Shown piece after piece: positions 1-6,468 of a stretch of DNA of 8,153 nt. The translations under genes were made by a program, and so were the position numbers. Every line of letters starts with the position of its first letter. The stretch's first letter is position 1. The DNA comes from Acholeplasmataceae bacterium (GTDB taxonomy: Bacteria; Bacillota_I; Bacilli_A; Acholeplasmatales; Acholeplasmataceae). The stretch is taken from contig DNNX01000029.1 of assembly GCA_003497445.1 (NCBI GenBank), positions 1-8,153 on the forward strand, given 5' to 3'. The notes under the pieces were generated by a model. It saw only the letters and a list, made by a program, of their open reading frames with translations, did not search any database and had not been told where the DNA came from.

Positions 1-1
1 C

Positions 2-253
2 ATGTTAAAACAAAAAGGTATTGAACTTGTAAAAAATACACTTTATACATTATCATTTACTGCATATGCAAGTGTAGACCGTCCAATCTCAGTAGGATTT
101 AATCCTGGATTAGCAGCAGAAGTTGTAAACTTAACAACTGAAGCTCAAACATTTGAAATTTCATTCTACTATACTGGTGATACAGTTGAAACAAGAATTG
201 AATTCTTATTTGGTGGTGCTGTCGGTAAAGTCACACTTGATGATGTTATGCTA
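2..253 (+). repeat. CBM4/9 module tandem repeat, copy 1 (truncated by window edge)
   Basis: The first copy of an in-frame repeat with a period of 498 bases. It encodes residues 1-84 of the secreted protein and matches copy 2 without gaps, with about 80 percent identical residues by eye. The opening 21 bases and the stretch coding 'VETRIEFLFGGAVGKVTLDDV' are nearly identical at DNA level. The missing first half of this module lies upstream of the window. Confidence 0.9.
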
Positions 254-1282
254 TATGAAAGAGTATATCCAGGATTATTACCATTTACTGATTCTGGTGA
301 ATTTGTAGATGGTGCATTTGCAACAACTGCTGCAGAATTACCTGTCGAAGTTCAAGATGCTAATTATCAAGATATTACAGATCCAGGCTTCTGGTATATG
401 TACAATGGTAGTTGGTCAGGTGCAGCTGCAACATATGGCGTTACAGACGGTAAATTCGAAATTGATGTCACTAATGTTGCTGGTGAAGTATGGCACTTCA
501 TGTTAAAACAAAAAGGTATTAACTTAGAAAAAGATACAATGTATATGTTGACATTCACTGCTTTTGCAAGTGTTGAACGTTCTATACTAGTCGGATTCAA
601 CCCAGGCTTAACAGCAGTAGAAGTCAACTTAACAACTGAAGCACAAACATTTGAAATTCCTTTCTTCTACACAGGTGATGATGTAGAAACAAGAATCGAA
701 TTCTTATTTGGTGGTGCTGTTGGTAAAGTGACACTTGATGATGTTGTATTACATGTAGTAAACACACAACCAGAACCAGACCTATTCATTTCTGAATATA
801 TCGAAGGTTCTTCTAATAACAAAGCCTTAGAATTATACAACCCAACAGGTGCTGCACTAGATTTAACTGGATATGTGCTCACTTATTACAATAATGGCGC
901 AACTCCAGGTAGTGATGGTGTCATTAAAGCTTTTGATTTAACTGGAATCACTTTAGGTGCAGGAGAAACTTTTACAATCGTAACAGATTCGTTTGCTGGT
1001 ACAGGAACTTATGATGAAGTCCAAGCTTATGCAGATTCAGATTCAGTTGTTTTCTTCAATGGAGACGACACCATTGTATTAACAAAAAATGGTGAAGTGA
1101 TTGATATTGTTGGTGTTCTTGGAGAAGATCCATGGACATTGAACGGTGAAGTGATTGCATGGACAAATAAAACATATGTTAGAAATGCAGGTATTACATC
1201 AGGTTCATTAGTTTGGGATCCAACTGAATGGACAGAATTTGATCAAGACGATTTTAGTAATCTTGGTTCTCATACAGCTTAA
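2..1282 (+). CDS. Secreted carbohydrate-binding protein with tandem CBM4/9-like modules and C-terminal lamin-tail domain (5' partial)
   Basis: This is the C-terminal 427 codons (with stop) of a larger extracellular protein. The ATG at position 2 is not the start: the same Met lies inside the second repeat (after His-Phe, position 500), and the single base before it fits the last base of that Phe codon, so the frame enters from outside. Residues 1-88 are the end of one CBM4/9-type beta-sandwich. Residues ~105-255 are a second, complete copy with the family pattern: an aromatic/Gly stretch, 'VTDGKFEID', 'GEVWHFMLKQKGI', 'YMLTFTAFAS' and a closing 'GKVTLDDV'. Residues ~258-426 form a lamin-tail (LTD) domain, opening with 'LFISEYIEGSSNNKALELYN'. 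CBM4/9 modules usually bind beta-glucan, xylan or similar chains next to a glycoside hydrolase; LTDs occur on secreted enzymes, including nucleases. The catalytic part is not visible, so substrate is unknown. It ends 10 bases before an ABC-importer binding-protein gene, so capture and uptake are probably co-expressed. Confidence 0.85.
   Translation: MLKQKGIELVKNTLYTLSFTAYASVDRPISVGFNPGLAAEVVNLTTEAQTFEISFYYTGDTVETRIEFLFGGAVGKVTLDDVMLYERVYPGLLPFTDSGEFVDGAFATTAAELPVEVQDANYQDITDPGFWYMYNGSWSGAAATYGVTDGKFEIDVTNVAGEVWHFMLKQKGINLEKDTMYMLTFTAFASVERSILVGFNPGLTAVEVNLTTEAQTFEIPFFYTGDDVETRIEFLFGGAVGKVTLDDVVLHVVNTQPEPDLFISEYIEGSSNNKALELYNPTGAALDLTGYVLTYYNNGATPGSDGVIKAFDLTGITLGAGETFTIVTDSFAGTGTYDEVQAYADSDSVVFFNGDDTIVLTKNGEVIDIVGVLGEDPWTLNGEVIAWTNKTYVRNAGITSGSLVWDPTEWTEFDQDDFSNLGSHTA
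500..751 (+). repeat. CBM4/9 module tandem repeat, copy 2
   Basis: The second copy of the 498-base-period repeat, encoding residues 167-250. Most differences from copy 1 are conservative (Tyr/Phe, Asp/Glu, Leu/Met, Ser/Thr), as expected for a duplicated domain kept under selection. The part between the copies (residues 88-166) is the N-terminal half of this module plus a linker, so the duplicated unit is one whole CBM. Confidence 0.9.
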
Positions 1283-1292
1283 GAGGTAATTA

Positions 1293-2747
1293 ATGAAAAG
1301 ACTACTAACAATCATAACCGTACTGGTACTAACTGCAACATTAGTTGCTTGTGGTGGATCTGGTGGTGGCGGAGGTGAAACTCAACAAATTGAGTTAACA
1401 TATGCTGACTGGGCAAACCAAGAGCTCAATCAACAACTCATTGATGCATTTATGGAGGCACACCCAGAAATTCGAGTCATTTTAAGAACGGATATCACAG
1501 GTTCTGGAGATGCCTTCACAGGAAACTTAGTCACTGCTGCACAAGCGGGATTACTTCCAGATGTCTTTGCAACTGATAATGTACCGACTGTCGTTAATGC
1601 AGGGCTTACATTAGATGTTGCGCAATACTGGGATCAAGATGCAGATTCGCAACTAGTATATGATAACATCGCTGCAACAGGTGTATATGATGGTAAACGT
1701 TTCGCATTGCCATCATTCCAATTCTTAAAAGGTATCATGATTAATTTAGATATCTTTGAAGATGCAAATTTAACAACTGTTGAAGGTGAATATCGAATCG
1801 ATAATGATGGATATCCAGTTAAAGATTGGACATTTGAAGAATTTGTTAATATTGCATCAGCGATAAAAGACTTTGATCCAAATGATTACCAAAGCGGATA
1901 TGTAATAGGTTTAGATACATGGTATGGTACACCTGATTTTCAACAAGTTTGGCCAATGATGGATGATGCAAATGTAGGATATGATACATTTGATGGTGAG
2001 CAATTTAATTATTCAACATCAGATAGTTGGAAAGATGCACTTACAGCAAAAATCGAAATGCATGCGCTCACTGATGGTACAACAACACGTTTTGATGCAG
2101 AATTTTTAGAGGCCAATTCTGACTTAGCAATTTATCATATTCAAAATGGTACTGCTGCAATGGATATCGAGGGTTCTTGGCAATTTTGGGTATTAAATGA
2201 TGCAAAAGAAAATGGTATCAATTTAGGATTCTGGCCTTATCCACAAGGGTCTGCAGGATTCTTCCCACCAACCATCTTGGATTATTTAGCAGTATCATCT
2301 GAAACTGAATTCCCAGAAGAAGCGTTCAAACTTGCGAAGTGGATGAGTTTTGGTAAAGCAGGTTACAGTGCAAGATTAGATATTCTTGAAGCAAATAATG
2401 CTATAGCTGAAGCTAATGGTGATTATCCTATGTATTTAGATCGTTTTCCAATAGCTGATTATCCTGATGTTTGGGATAGAATTGATGGCTTTGTATCTGA
2501 TATTGAAGGCATTGACTATATTTTAGATAACATCGAAAATGCAAAACCAGATTTAGATAAATGGTTACCAGGTTACAAAGATTTCTGGAGCTGGGTATTT
2601 GATCCAGAGAATCCTTATAACTTTGATGCACTTGTTGTTGCTGGTGCATCCTCTGTTCCAACTTGGGCAACTGAGTGGGAAAGAAAAATCAATGAAATTG
2701 TTCAAACTGCATTAGAAACTTTAGGACAACCGCCTGTTGAAGAATAA
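1293..2747 (+). CDS. Extracellular solute-binding lipoprotein (family 1), sugar ABC importer
   Basis: A 484-residue lipid-anchored substrate-binding protein, probably the soluble-type receptor of a carbohydrate ABC importer. The N-terminus 'MKRLLTIITVLVLTATLVAC' is a type II signal peptide with lipobox LVAC and lipidated Cys20, followed by a flexible Gly/Ser linker (21-28). The mature part starts with the family-1 pattern: 'IELTYADWANQELNQQLIDA' at ~33-52, then 'HPEIRV', then 'GLLPDVFATDN' near residue 90. It is rich in Trp, Tyr and Asp, common in sugar-binding clefts. I saw no Cys after the lipobox. The start is set by AAGAGGT at 1281-1287, five bases before ATG and overlapping the stop of the upstream gene. 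It lies between the CBM/LTD protein and a second, much larger binding protein. Sugar specificity cannot be read from the sequence; oligosaccharides released by a CBM-bearing enzyme are the likely ligand (inference). Confidence 0.92.
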   Translation: MKRLLTIITVLVLTATLVACGGSGGGGGETQQIELTYADWANQELNQQLIDAFMEAHPEIRVILRTDITGSGDAFTGNLVTAAQAGLLPDVFATDNVPTVVNAGLTLDVAQYWDQDADSQLVYDNIAATGVYDGKRFALPSFQFLKGIMINLDIFEDANLTTVEGEYRIDNDGYPVKDWTFEEFVNIASAIKDFDPNDYQSGYVIGLDTWYGTPDFQQVWPMMDDANVGYDTFDGEQFNYSTSDSWKDALTAKIEMHALTDGTTTRFDAEFLEANSDLAIYHIQNGTAAMDIEGSWQFWVLNDAKENGINLGFWPYPQGSAGFFPPTILDYLAVSSETEFPEEAFKLAKWMSFGKAGYSARLDILEANNAIAEANGDYPMYLDRFPIADYPDVWDRIDGFVSDIEGIDYILDNIENAKPDLDKWLPGYKDFWSWVFDPENPYNFDALVVAGASSVPTWATEWERKINEIVQTALETLGQPPVEE

Positions 2748-2764
2748 TTTATAATATTGTTAAT

Positions 2765-2795
2765 CAAGAGGGAGATGTAATCATTCTCCCTCTTG
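2765..2795 (+). terminator. Intergenic hairpin, probable partial terminator or mRNA-stabilising stem
   Basis: An 11-bp perfect inverted repeat: CAAGAGGGAGA (2765-2775) pairs with TCTCCCTCTTG (2785-2795) around a 9-base loop, and outer A-T pairs may extend it. A five-T tract follows only at 2802-2806, after a seven-base gap, so it is not a canonical intrinsic terminator. It sits between the binding-lipoprotein gene and the rest of the transporter operon. Such stems often protect or partly terminate the message, giving more binding protein than permease (established for sugar ABC operons such as malE-malF); that role here is inference. Confidence 0.7.
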
Positions 2796-2806
2796 GTTCA
2801 CTTTTT

Positions 2807-2813
2807 AGAGGTG
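2807..2813 (+). promoter_or_regulatory. Ribosome binding site fixing a TTG start
   Basis: AGAGGTG lies six bases before TTG at 2820. The frame is open back to a TTG at 2793, but that codon lies within the 3' arm of the hairpin and has no Shine-Dalgarno site of its own. The in-frame GTG at 2811 lies inside this site. The TTG at 2820 is therefore the best start. Confidence 0.65.
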
Positions 2814-2819
2814 AGATAT

Positions 2820-5800
2820 TTGAAAGAAAATTTAAAATCATTCATTCAATTTTTATCTGTGAAAAAAATCGTTGGATCTTCAATTGTATTGTTGCTGGTC
2901 CTTTTTGTTGTTTTATCTTTTTTTCAAAGACAAAAATTAGATGATATTGTGGATACATCGACACTCATTTCAAGTGATGTATCATTTACATCGTCTCAAT
3001 ATAATTTACCTCTTTATCGTAATTGGATTGATGCGAAATCTAATGAAGTAATAATTTCTGATGAAATAGAGCTTGATCAAAATCAATATTTAGGACAAGT
3101 CATTTTTGATACGTTTGAAAATGTAACAGAAGTCCTAGAAAATGATGATTTTGATCAAAGCTATTTAATTGATTACGAGCAAGATTTAGAAGTTAGATTC
3201 AGTAATATACAAGAATCAGGCTTATACTATTTAGATATAACCTATTTGCTTGTAGATAATAATGTAGATGCGGTACAGTATCAATTAAAAGTGAATGGTG
3301 TATCACCATTTTTTGAAACTCAGACACTTATTTTACCCTCTTCATGGGTATTTGAACAAGAAACCTTTACATTAGACAGATATAATAACGATATTCAACC
3401 GCGTTCAATTAAAGAAGTTGAATGGCAACATACAATAATAAGGGACTTTAAAGGTATGTATCAACATCCTTATCTCATCCACTTAAGTAAAGATGATGTA
3501 TTATCGTTATCGTATGTGAATAGTCGTTTCTTAGTCGCATCGATTTCTGTCGTGCCTTATGATGCACCAGATTCATATGATGCTTTCATGAATATGCATG
3601 CATCGACACCTATCATTGACGATGTGATGGTTCAAGTTTCTGCAAGAGAGATGGCATTAAGAAATGATCCATCGATTCGTTTAAGAGTTGAACAAGATCC
3701 TTCAAATTTATATTACGATACACAACAGTTAAGGTTAAATACGATTTTTGGTGATTCTTGGGAATCTGGTGGTCAACAAATTTCTTATCATATTGAAGTC
3801 GAACAAGCTGGTTTATATCAATTATCTTTTAAATATCGCCAATATTTACTAAAAGACTTACCAGTATTTAGAAACATATACATAAATGGAGCGCTTCAGT
3901 ATGAAGAAATGCTCAGTGTCGCATTTCCTCATTCAATGTCATTCATTAATCGTACATTGAAAAAAGATGATGAAACACCTTATTATGTTTATTTAAATGC
4001 TGGTTTAAATTCCATTACATTAGAAGCGACCAGTGAACCTTACGCACAATCCATAGAAAACTTAAAGTACATCATGAACGAAATCCAAGAACTTTCATTG
4101 TCAATTAAACGCTACACGAGTGGTGCAACGGATCGTTATCGTGACTGGGATGTAGAACTCTACTTTCCAAATGCTGTATCGGATATTAGAAGTTGGGTCG
4201 TGATTTTAGAATCCATGTATGGTGAACTTTTAAGTGTAGGTTCAGATAGTAATCCATCTGAAATTGCCAACATAAAAGTTTCTATTAATCGGTTAAATGA
4301 TATCGCAGACGATATCAATAGTTTGCCATCTAGAATGGTTCAATTTTCAGATGGAGATTCTTCAGTCAATCAAATGTTAGGTCAAATTGCATCACAATTG
4401 ATGCGGTCAAATTTAGAACTTGAACGTACGATGATTCATGGTGATGTGTCTTTACCACGACCTTATACGACTATTTTTAAATCAATTTTTGAAGGTACAA
4501 AACGACTTATTTTATCGTTTATAAATAATCCATATTCAGTTAATAATTCTGATGAAGATTTGAATGTATGGGTAAATTATCCAAGGCAATATATTGAAAT
4601 TATGCAAATTATGATTGATCAGTCATATTTTGGCAATAGAAAAGTAACACTTTCACAAATGCCTGATCAAAATAAACTAATTTTAGCCAATACATCAGGT
4701 AAAGCACCTGATGTTGCCATTGGTGTAGATCATTGGATACCTTACGAATTCTCTATTCGAGGGGCTTCTGTTGATTTGAGACAGTTTGATGGCTATGAAG
4801 AAGTTGTATCAAGATTTTCTAAAGGTGCGATGATTCCATATGCATTTGAAGATGGTATGTATGGATTACCTTCAACACAAAATTTCTGGGTCACATTTTA
4901 TCGAAATGATATTTTAACGAGTATTGGTGCAGAAGACATTCCAGATACATGGAATGATGTGATTGATGTTCTACCGCTGCTGCAAAGTTATGGTCTTAAT
5001 TATTTTGTACCACTTGCACAGTTCTCAGGGTTAAAACCATTTGTTGCAACCATACCTTATGTATATCAGTTCGGTGGTAATTTATATACAGAAACTGGGA
5101 TGCAAACAGGGATTAATTCTACTGAAACACTTAAAGGTATGGAACTCATGAGTGAGTTATTTACCTTATATAATGTCCCTAAATTTGTAGGAAATTTCTT
5201 TAATAGTTTTAGATACGGTACTTTACCAATTGGTATTGGTGATTTAGCAACATACATTCTACTCAATAGTGCTGCAGATGAACTTGATGGTTTATGGTCG
5301 ATGGCACCACATCCTGGTGTGTTAGACCCTGAAACAAATACGATCAATCGTTATGCATCTGTAGGTGCGCAATCAAATATGATTTTATCTCAGTCTAATT
5401 ATCAAGATGAAGCTTGGGACTTTTTAGACTGGTGGTCATCTACAGAAGTCCAAGCAGAATTTGCATTGACGTTGTTATCAACTTATGGAAAACAATATTT
5501 CTGGAACACTGCAAACTTAGATGCATTTGATTTAATTCCAATGCCTAGACAGCATAAAGAAGTGATTCAGGCACAATGGGAATATGCAATCGAAGCACCT
5601 CGTATACCTGGTAGTTACATGGTAGAAAGAGAAATGAGTAATGCTTGGACAAATATTGTATTTAATGATGTCAATCCTAGACAAGCACTAGATGAAGCTG
5701 TGCGTGTTGCTAACAGAGAAATATTATATAAAATGGCAGAATTTGGATATGTCGTTAATGGTGAACCTATCAAAGACTATGTTGTACCAACGATGGATAA

Positions 5801-5837
5801 TATTGATCAATGGTTAAAGGAGCATCAATATGATTAA
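2820..5837 (+). CDS. Membrane-anchored giant extracellular solute-binding protein with N-terminal beta-sandwich-like regions
   Basis: About 1005 residues from the TTG start, over twice the usual 400-500 for this family. It has no lipobox and I found no Cys. Instead residues ~17-35 form one transmembrane helix after a Lys-containing N-terminus, which should place the rest outside. Residues ~75-245 and ~298-403 look like two jelly-roll/CBM-like beta-sandwiches; the second has 'ISYHIEVEQAGLYQLSFKYR' and 'YVYLNAGLNSITLEA'. Residues ~409-555 look mostly helical and may be a stalk. Residues ~577-1005 are a family-1 binding domain: 'VWVNYPRQYIEIMQIMIDQS', 'GKAPDVAIGVD', 'EDGMYGLP', 'PDTWNDV', and 'DEAWDFLDWWSS' near the C-terminus. 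It follows a lipoprotein receptor and overlaps a MalF-type permease start by eight bases, so it belongs to the same importer operon. It could hold long glycans and pass sugars to the permease, or act as a sensor; the ligand is unknown. Confidence 0.85.
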   Translation: MKENLKSFIQFLSVKKIVGSSIVLLLVLFVVLSFFQRQKLDDIVDTSTLISSDVSFTSSQYNLPLYRNWIDAKSNEVIISDEIELDQNQYLGQVIFDTFENVTEVLENDDFDQSYLIDYEQDLEVRFSNIQESGLYYLDITYLLVDNNVDAVQYQLKVNGVSPFFETQTLILPSSWVFEQETFTLDRYNNDIQPRSIKEVEWQHTIIRDFKGMYQHPYLIHLSKDDVLSLSYVNSRFLVASISVVPYDAPDSYDAFMNMHASTPIIDDVMVQVSAREMALRNDPSIRLRVEQDPSNLYYDTQQLRLNTIFGDSWESGGQQISYHIEVEQAGLYQLSFKYRQYLLKDLPVFRNIYINGALQYEEMLSVAFPHSMSFINRTLKKDDETPYYVYLNAGLNSITLEATSEPYAQSIENLKYIMNEIQELSLSIKRYTSGATDRYRDWDVELYFPNAVSDIRSWVVILESMYGELLSVGSDSNPSEIANIKVSINRLNDIADDINSLPSRMVQFSDGDSSVNQMLGQIASQLMRSNLELERTMIHGDVSLPRPYTTIFKSIFEGTKRLILSFINNPYSVNNSDEDLNVWVNYPRQYIEIMQIMIDQSYFGNRKVTLSQMPDQNKLILANTSGKAPDVAIGVDHWIPYEFSIRGASVDLRQFDGYEEVVSRFSKGAMIPYAFEDGMYGLPSTQNFWVTFYRNDILTSIGAEDIPDTWNDVIDVLPLLQSYGLNYFVPLAQFSGLKPFVATIPYVYQFGGNLYTETGMQTGINSTETLKGMELMSELFTLYNVPKFVGNFFNSFRYGTLPIGIGDLATYILLNSAADELDGLWSMAPHPGVLDPETNTINRYASVGAQSNMILSQSNYQDEAWDFLDWWSSTEVQAEFALTLLSTYGKQYFWNTANLDAFDLIPMPRQHKEVIQAQWEYAIEAPRIPGSYMVEREMSNAWTNIVFNDVNPRQALDEAVRVANREILYKMAEFGYVVNGEPIKDYVVPTMDNIDQWLKEHQYD
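5816..5822 (+). promoter_or_regulatory. Ribosome binding site inside the giant SBP gene
   Basis: AAAGGAG lies seven bases before ATG at 5830, within the last codons of the upstream gene, whose stop is at 5835-5837. The eight-base overlap suggests translational coupling. This supports a true operon continuation into a permease gene on the left side of the junction. Confidence 0.75.
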
Positions 5838-6078
5838 GCGCATGAACAGACCTGCCTGGTTTATTGTTCCTTACTGGAGTTTATTTTTAGTTTTTATTAT
5901 TTTGCCTGTCATTGCTGCAATATTTTTACCTTTAGGTTTTTTAACAGGACTTTTGGGCGTGAATATTGGGGGAATTCCTGGAGTGGACAATACTTATGCT
6001 TTTGGTTTTTTTTGCGGAATTCTCTTCGTAATTGTTCTAATACAAATTATAATTTTTAAAAAAAATAAATGGTTTTAG
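5830..6078 (+). CDS. Hybrid ORF: start of MalF-type ABC permease joined to C-terminal end of CorA/ZntB-type metal transporter
   Basis: An 82-codon ORF that is probably not a natural gene. Residues 1-31 read like the start of a sugar ABC permease of the MalF/UgpA type: a basic N-terminus with 'NRPAWFIVPYW', then a first helix ending 'ILPVIAAI'; the family would continue with 'LS.' and about 250 further residues. From about residue 29 the sequence instead matches the end of CorA/ZntB transporters: 'IFLPLGFLTGLLGVNIGGIPG' (first helix and the GxN signature, here Gly-Val-Asn at 43-45, with the ZntB-type GGIPG), then a second helix (~57-76) and the basic end 'KKNKWF'. Both families allow 'AAIFL' here, so the join keeps the frame. 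As written it lacks the permease core and EAA loop, and the large cytoplasmic domain of CorA/ZntB. Each piece is best annotated as a fragment: permease 5' end (5830-~5928) and metal transporter 3' end (~5911-6078). Confidence 0.75.
   Translation: MIKRMNRPAWFIVPYWSLFLVFIILPVIAAIFLPLGFLTGLLGVNIGGIPGVDNTYAFGFFCGILFVIVLIQIIIFKKNKWF
5911..5928. other. Probable chimeric junction between two genomes
   Basis: These 18 bases (attgctgcaatattttta) encode 'IAAIFL', which fits both the permease family read from the left and the CorA/ZntB family read from the right. The true breakpoint cannot be placed more finely by eye. A short shared string like this is what an assembler could wrongly bridge. It is also what a microhomology-mediated recombination would leave, so sequence alone does not decide between them. 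Confidence 0.65.
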
Positions 6079-6091
6079 TTTTTGAATAAGC

Positions 6092-6097
6092 TATTAT
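6092..6097 (+). promoter_or_regulatory. Possible -10 box for a short-leader or leaderless transcript
   Basis: TATTAT ends six bases before the ATG at 6104, so transcription would begin at or near the start codon. No Shine-Dalgarno-like site exists in the gap, and the -35 region (around 6069-6074) is a poor match. The region is very AT-rich, so chance is a real alternative. Confidence 0.25.
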
Positions 6098-6103
6098 GGT
6101 GTA

Positions 6104-6442
6104 ATGAAAATCCGATTACTTTTTATTTTAACATTAATTCTAAATTTTAGCTCAGTTTCAGATGTTAATTCAGAAATAAGCAATAAATCAATACTGAACG
6201 AAGTCTTTTTAGGATGTGTTAATGAAGATTTAGGAGAGTTAGCAAGTGTTGGTGGACAATATGAATATTGTGGATGTTTTGTTAATAAAATTTCAAAAAA
6301 TCTAAATATTGAAGATTTGATGAGCGTAGGTATTGAAGTAATGAAAAATTCTGGAAATGAAAATGCTGCTATTGGAGCTTTGCTAGAAAATGATATCGTA
6401 GCAGAGAGTATTATTTCATGTGCATCCTCCCTATTTAATTAA
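6104..6442 (+). CDS. Small secreted four-cysteine protein, function unknown
   Basis: A 112-residue protein of no family I can name. The N-terminus (Lys/Arg at 2 and 4, hydrophobic 5-15, then a Ser-rich polar stretch) is a likely Sec signal peptide with cleavage somewhere around residues 19-24. The mature part of about 90 residues holds exactly four Cys: 38, 56, 58 and 106. 'GCVNEDLG' and 'YEYCGCFVNKIS', with the last Cys near the end, give a C-x17-C-x-C-x47-C pattern. This resembles small periplasmic proteins common in Proteobacteria with a 'YCxC' core and predicted helices (family knowledge, from memory), so two disulfides in the periplasm are plausible. It lies 25 bases after the metal-transporter end and 26 bases before the MFS gene. 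The start is the only reasonable in-frame ATG and has no Shine-Dalgarno site. No metal or redox role can be claimed. Confidence 0.7.
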   Translation: MKIRLLFILTLILNFSSVSDVNSEISNKSILNEVFLGCVNEDLGELASVGGQYEYCGCFVNKISKNLNIEDLMSVGIEVMKNSGNENAAIGALLENDIVAESIISCASSLFN

Positions 6443-6458
6443 ACTTTCAAAATAAAAA

Positions 6459-6464
6459 TATAAT
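6459..6464 (+). promoter_or_regulatory. Possible -10 box before the MFS gene
   Basis: A perfect TATAAT ends four bases before the ATG at 6469, again with no Shine-Dalgarno site in the gap. No convincing -35 element sits 16-18 bases upstream. It repeats the arrangement seen before the preceding gene, which is the only reason to note it in such AT-rich DNA. Confidence 0.25.
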
Positions 6465-6468
6465 TAAC

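Noticed and set aside
2..4. ATG at position 2 as a true start codon
   Set aside because: It is an internal Met of the CBM repeat, aligned with position 500. No ribosome site is visible, and half of a CBM module would be missing.
309..882. Small ORFs in other frames over the CBM region on both strands
   Set aside because: They overlap a strong domain-bearing frame, have no family resemblance, and mirror codons of the real gene.
2750..2755. TATAAT after the lipoprotein gene as an internal promoter
   Set aside because: No -35-like element lies at suitable spacing and the local sequence is AT-rich; the operon layout needs no extra promoter.
2793..2795. TTG at 2793 as the start of the giant binding protein
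   Set aside because: It lies in the 3' arm of the hairpin without a Shine-Dalgarno site, whereas TTG at 2820 has AGAGGTG at good spacing and begins right before the basic N-terminus and anchor helix.
5066..5347. Minus-strand ORF of about 93 codons inside the giant binding protein
   Set aside because: It is antisense to a conserved SBP domain, with no ribosome site or recognisable protein features.
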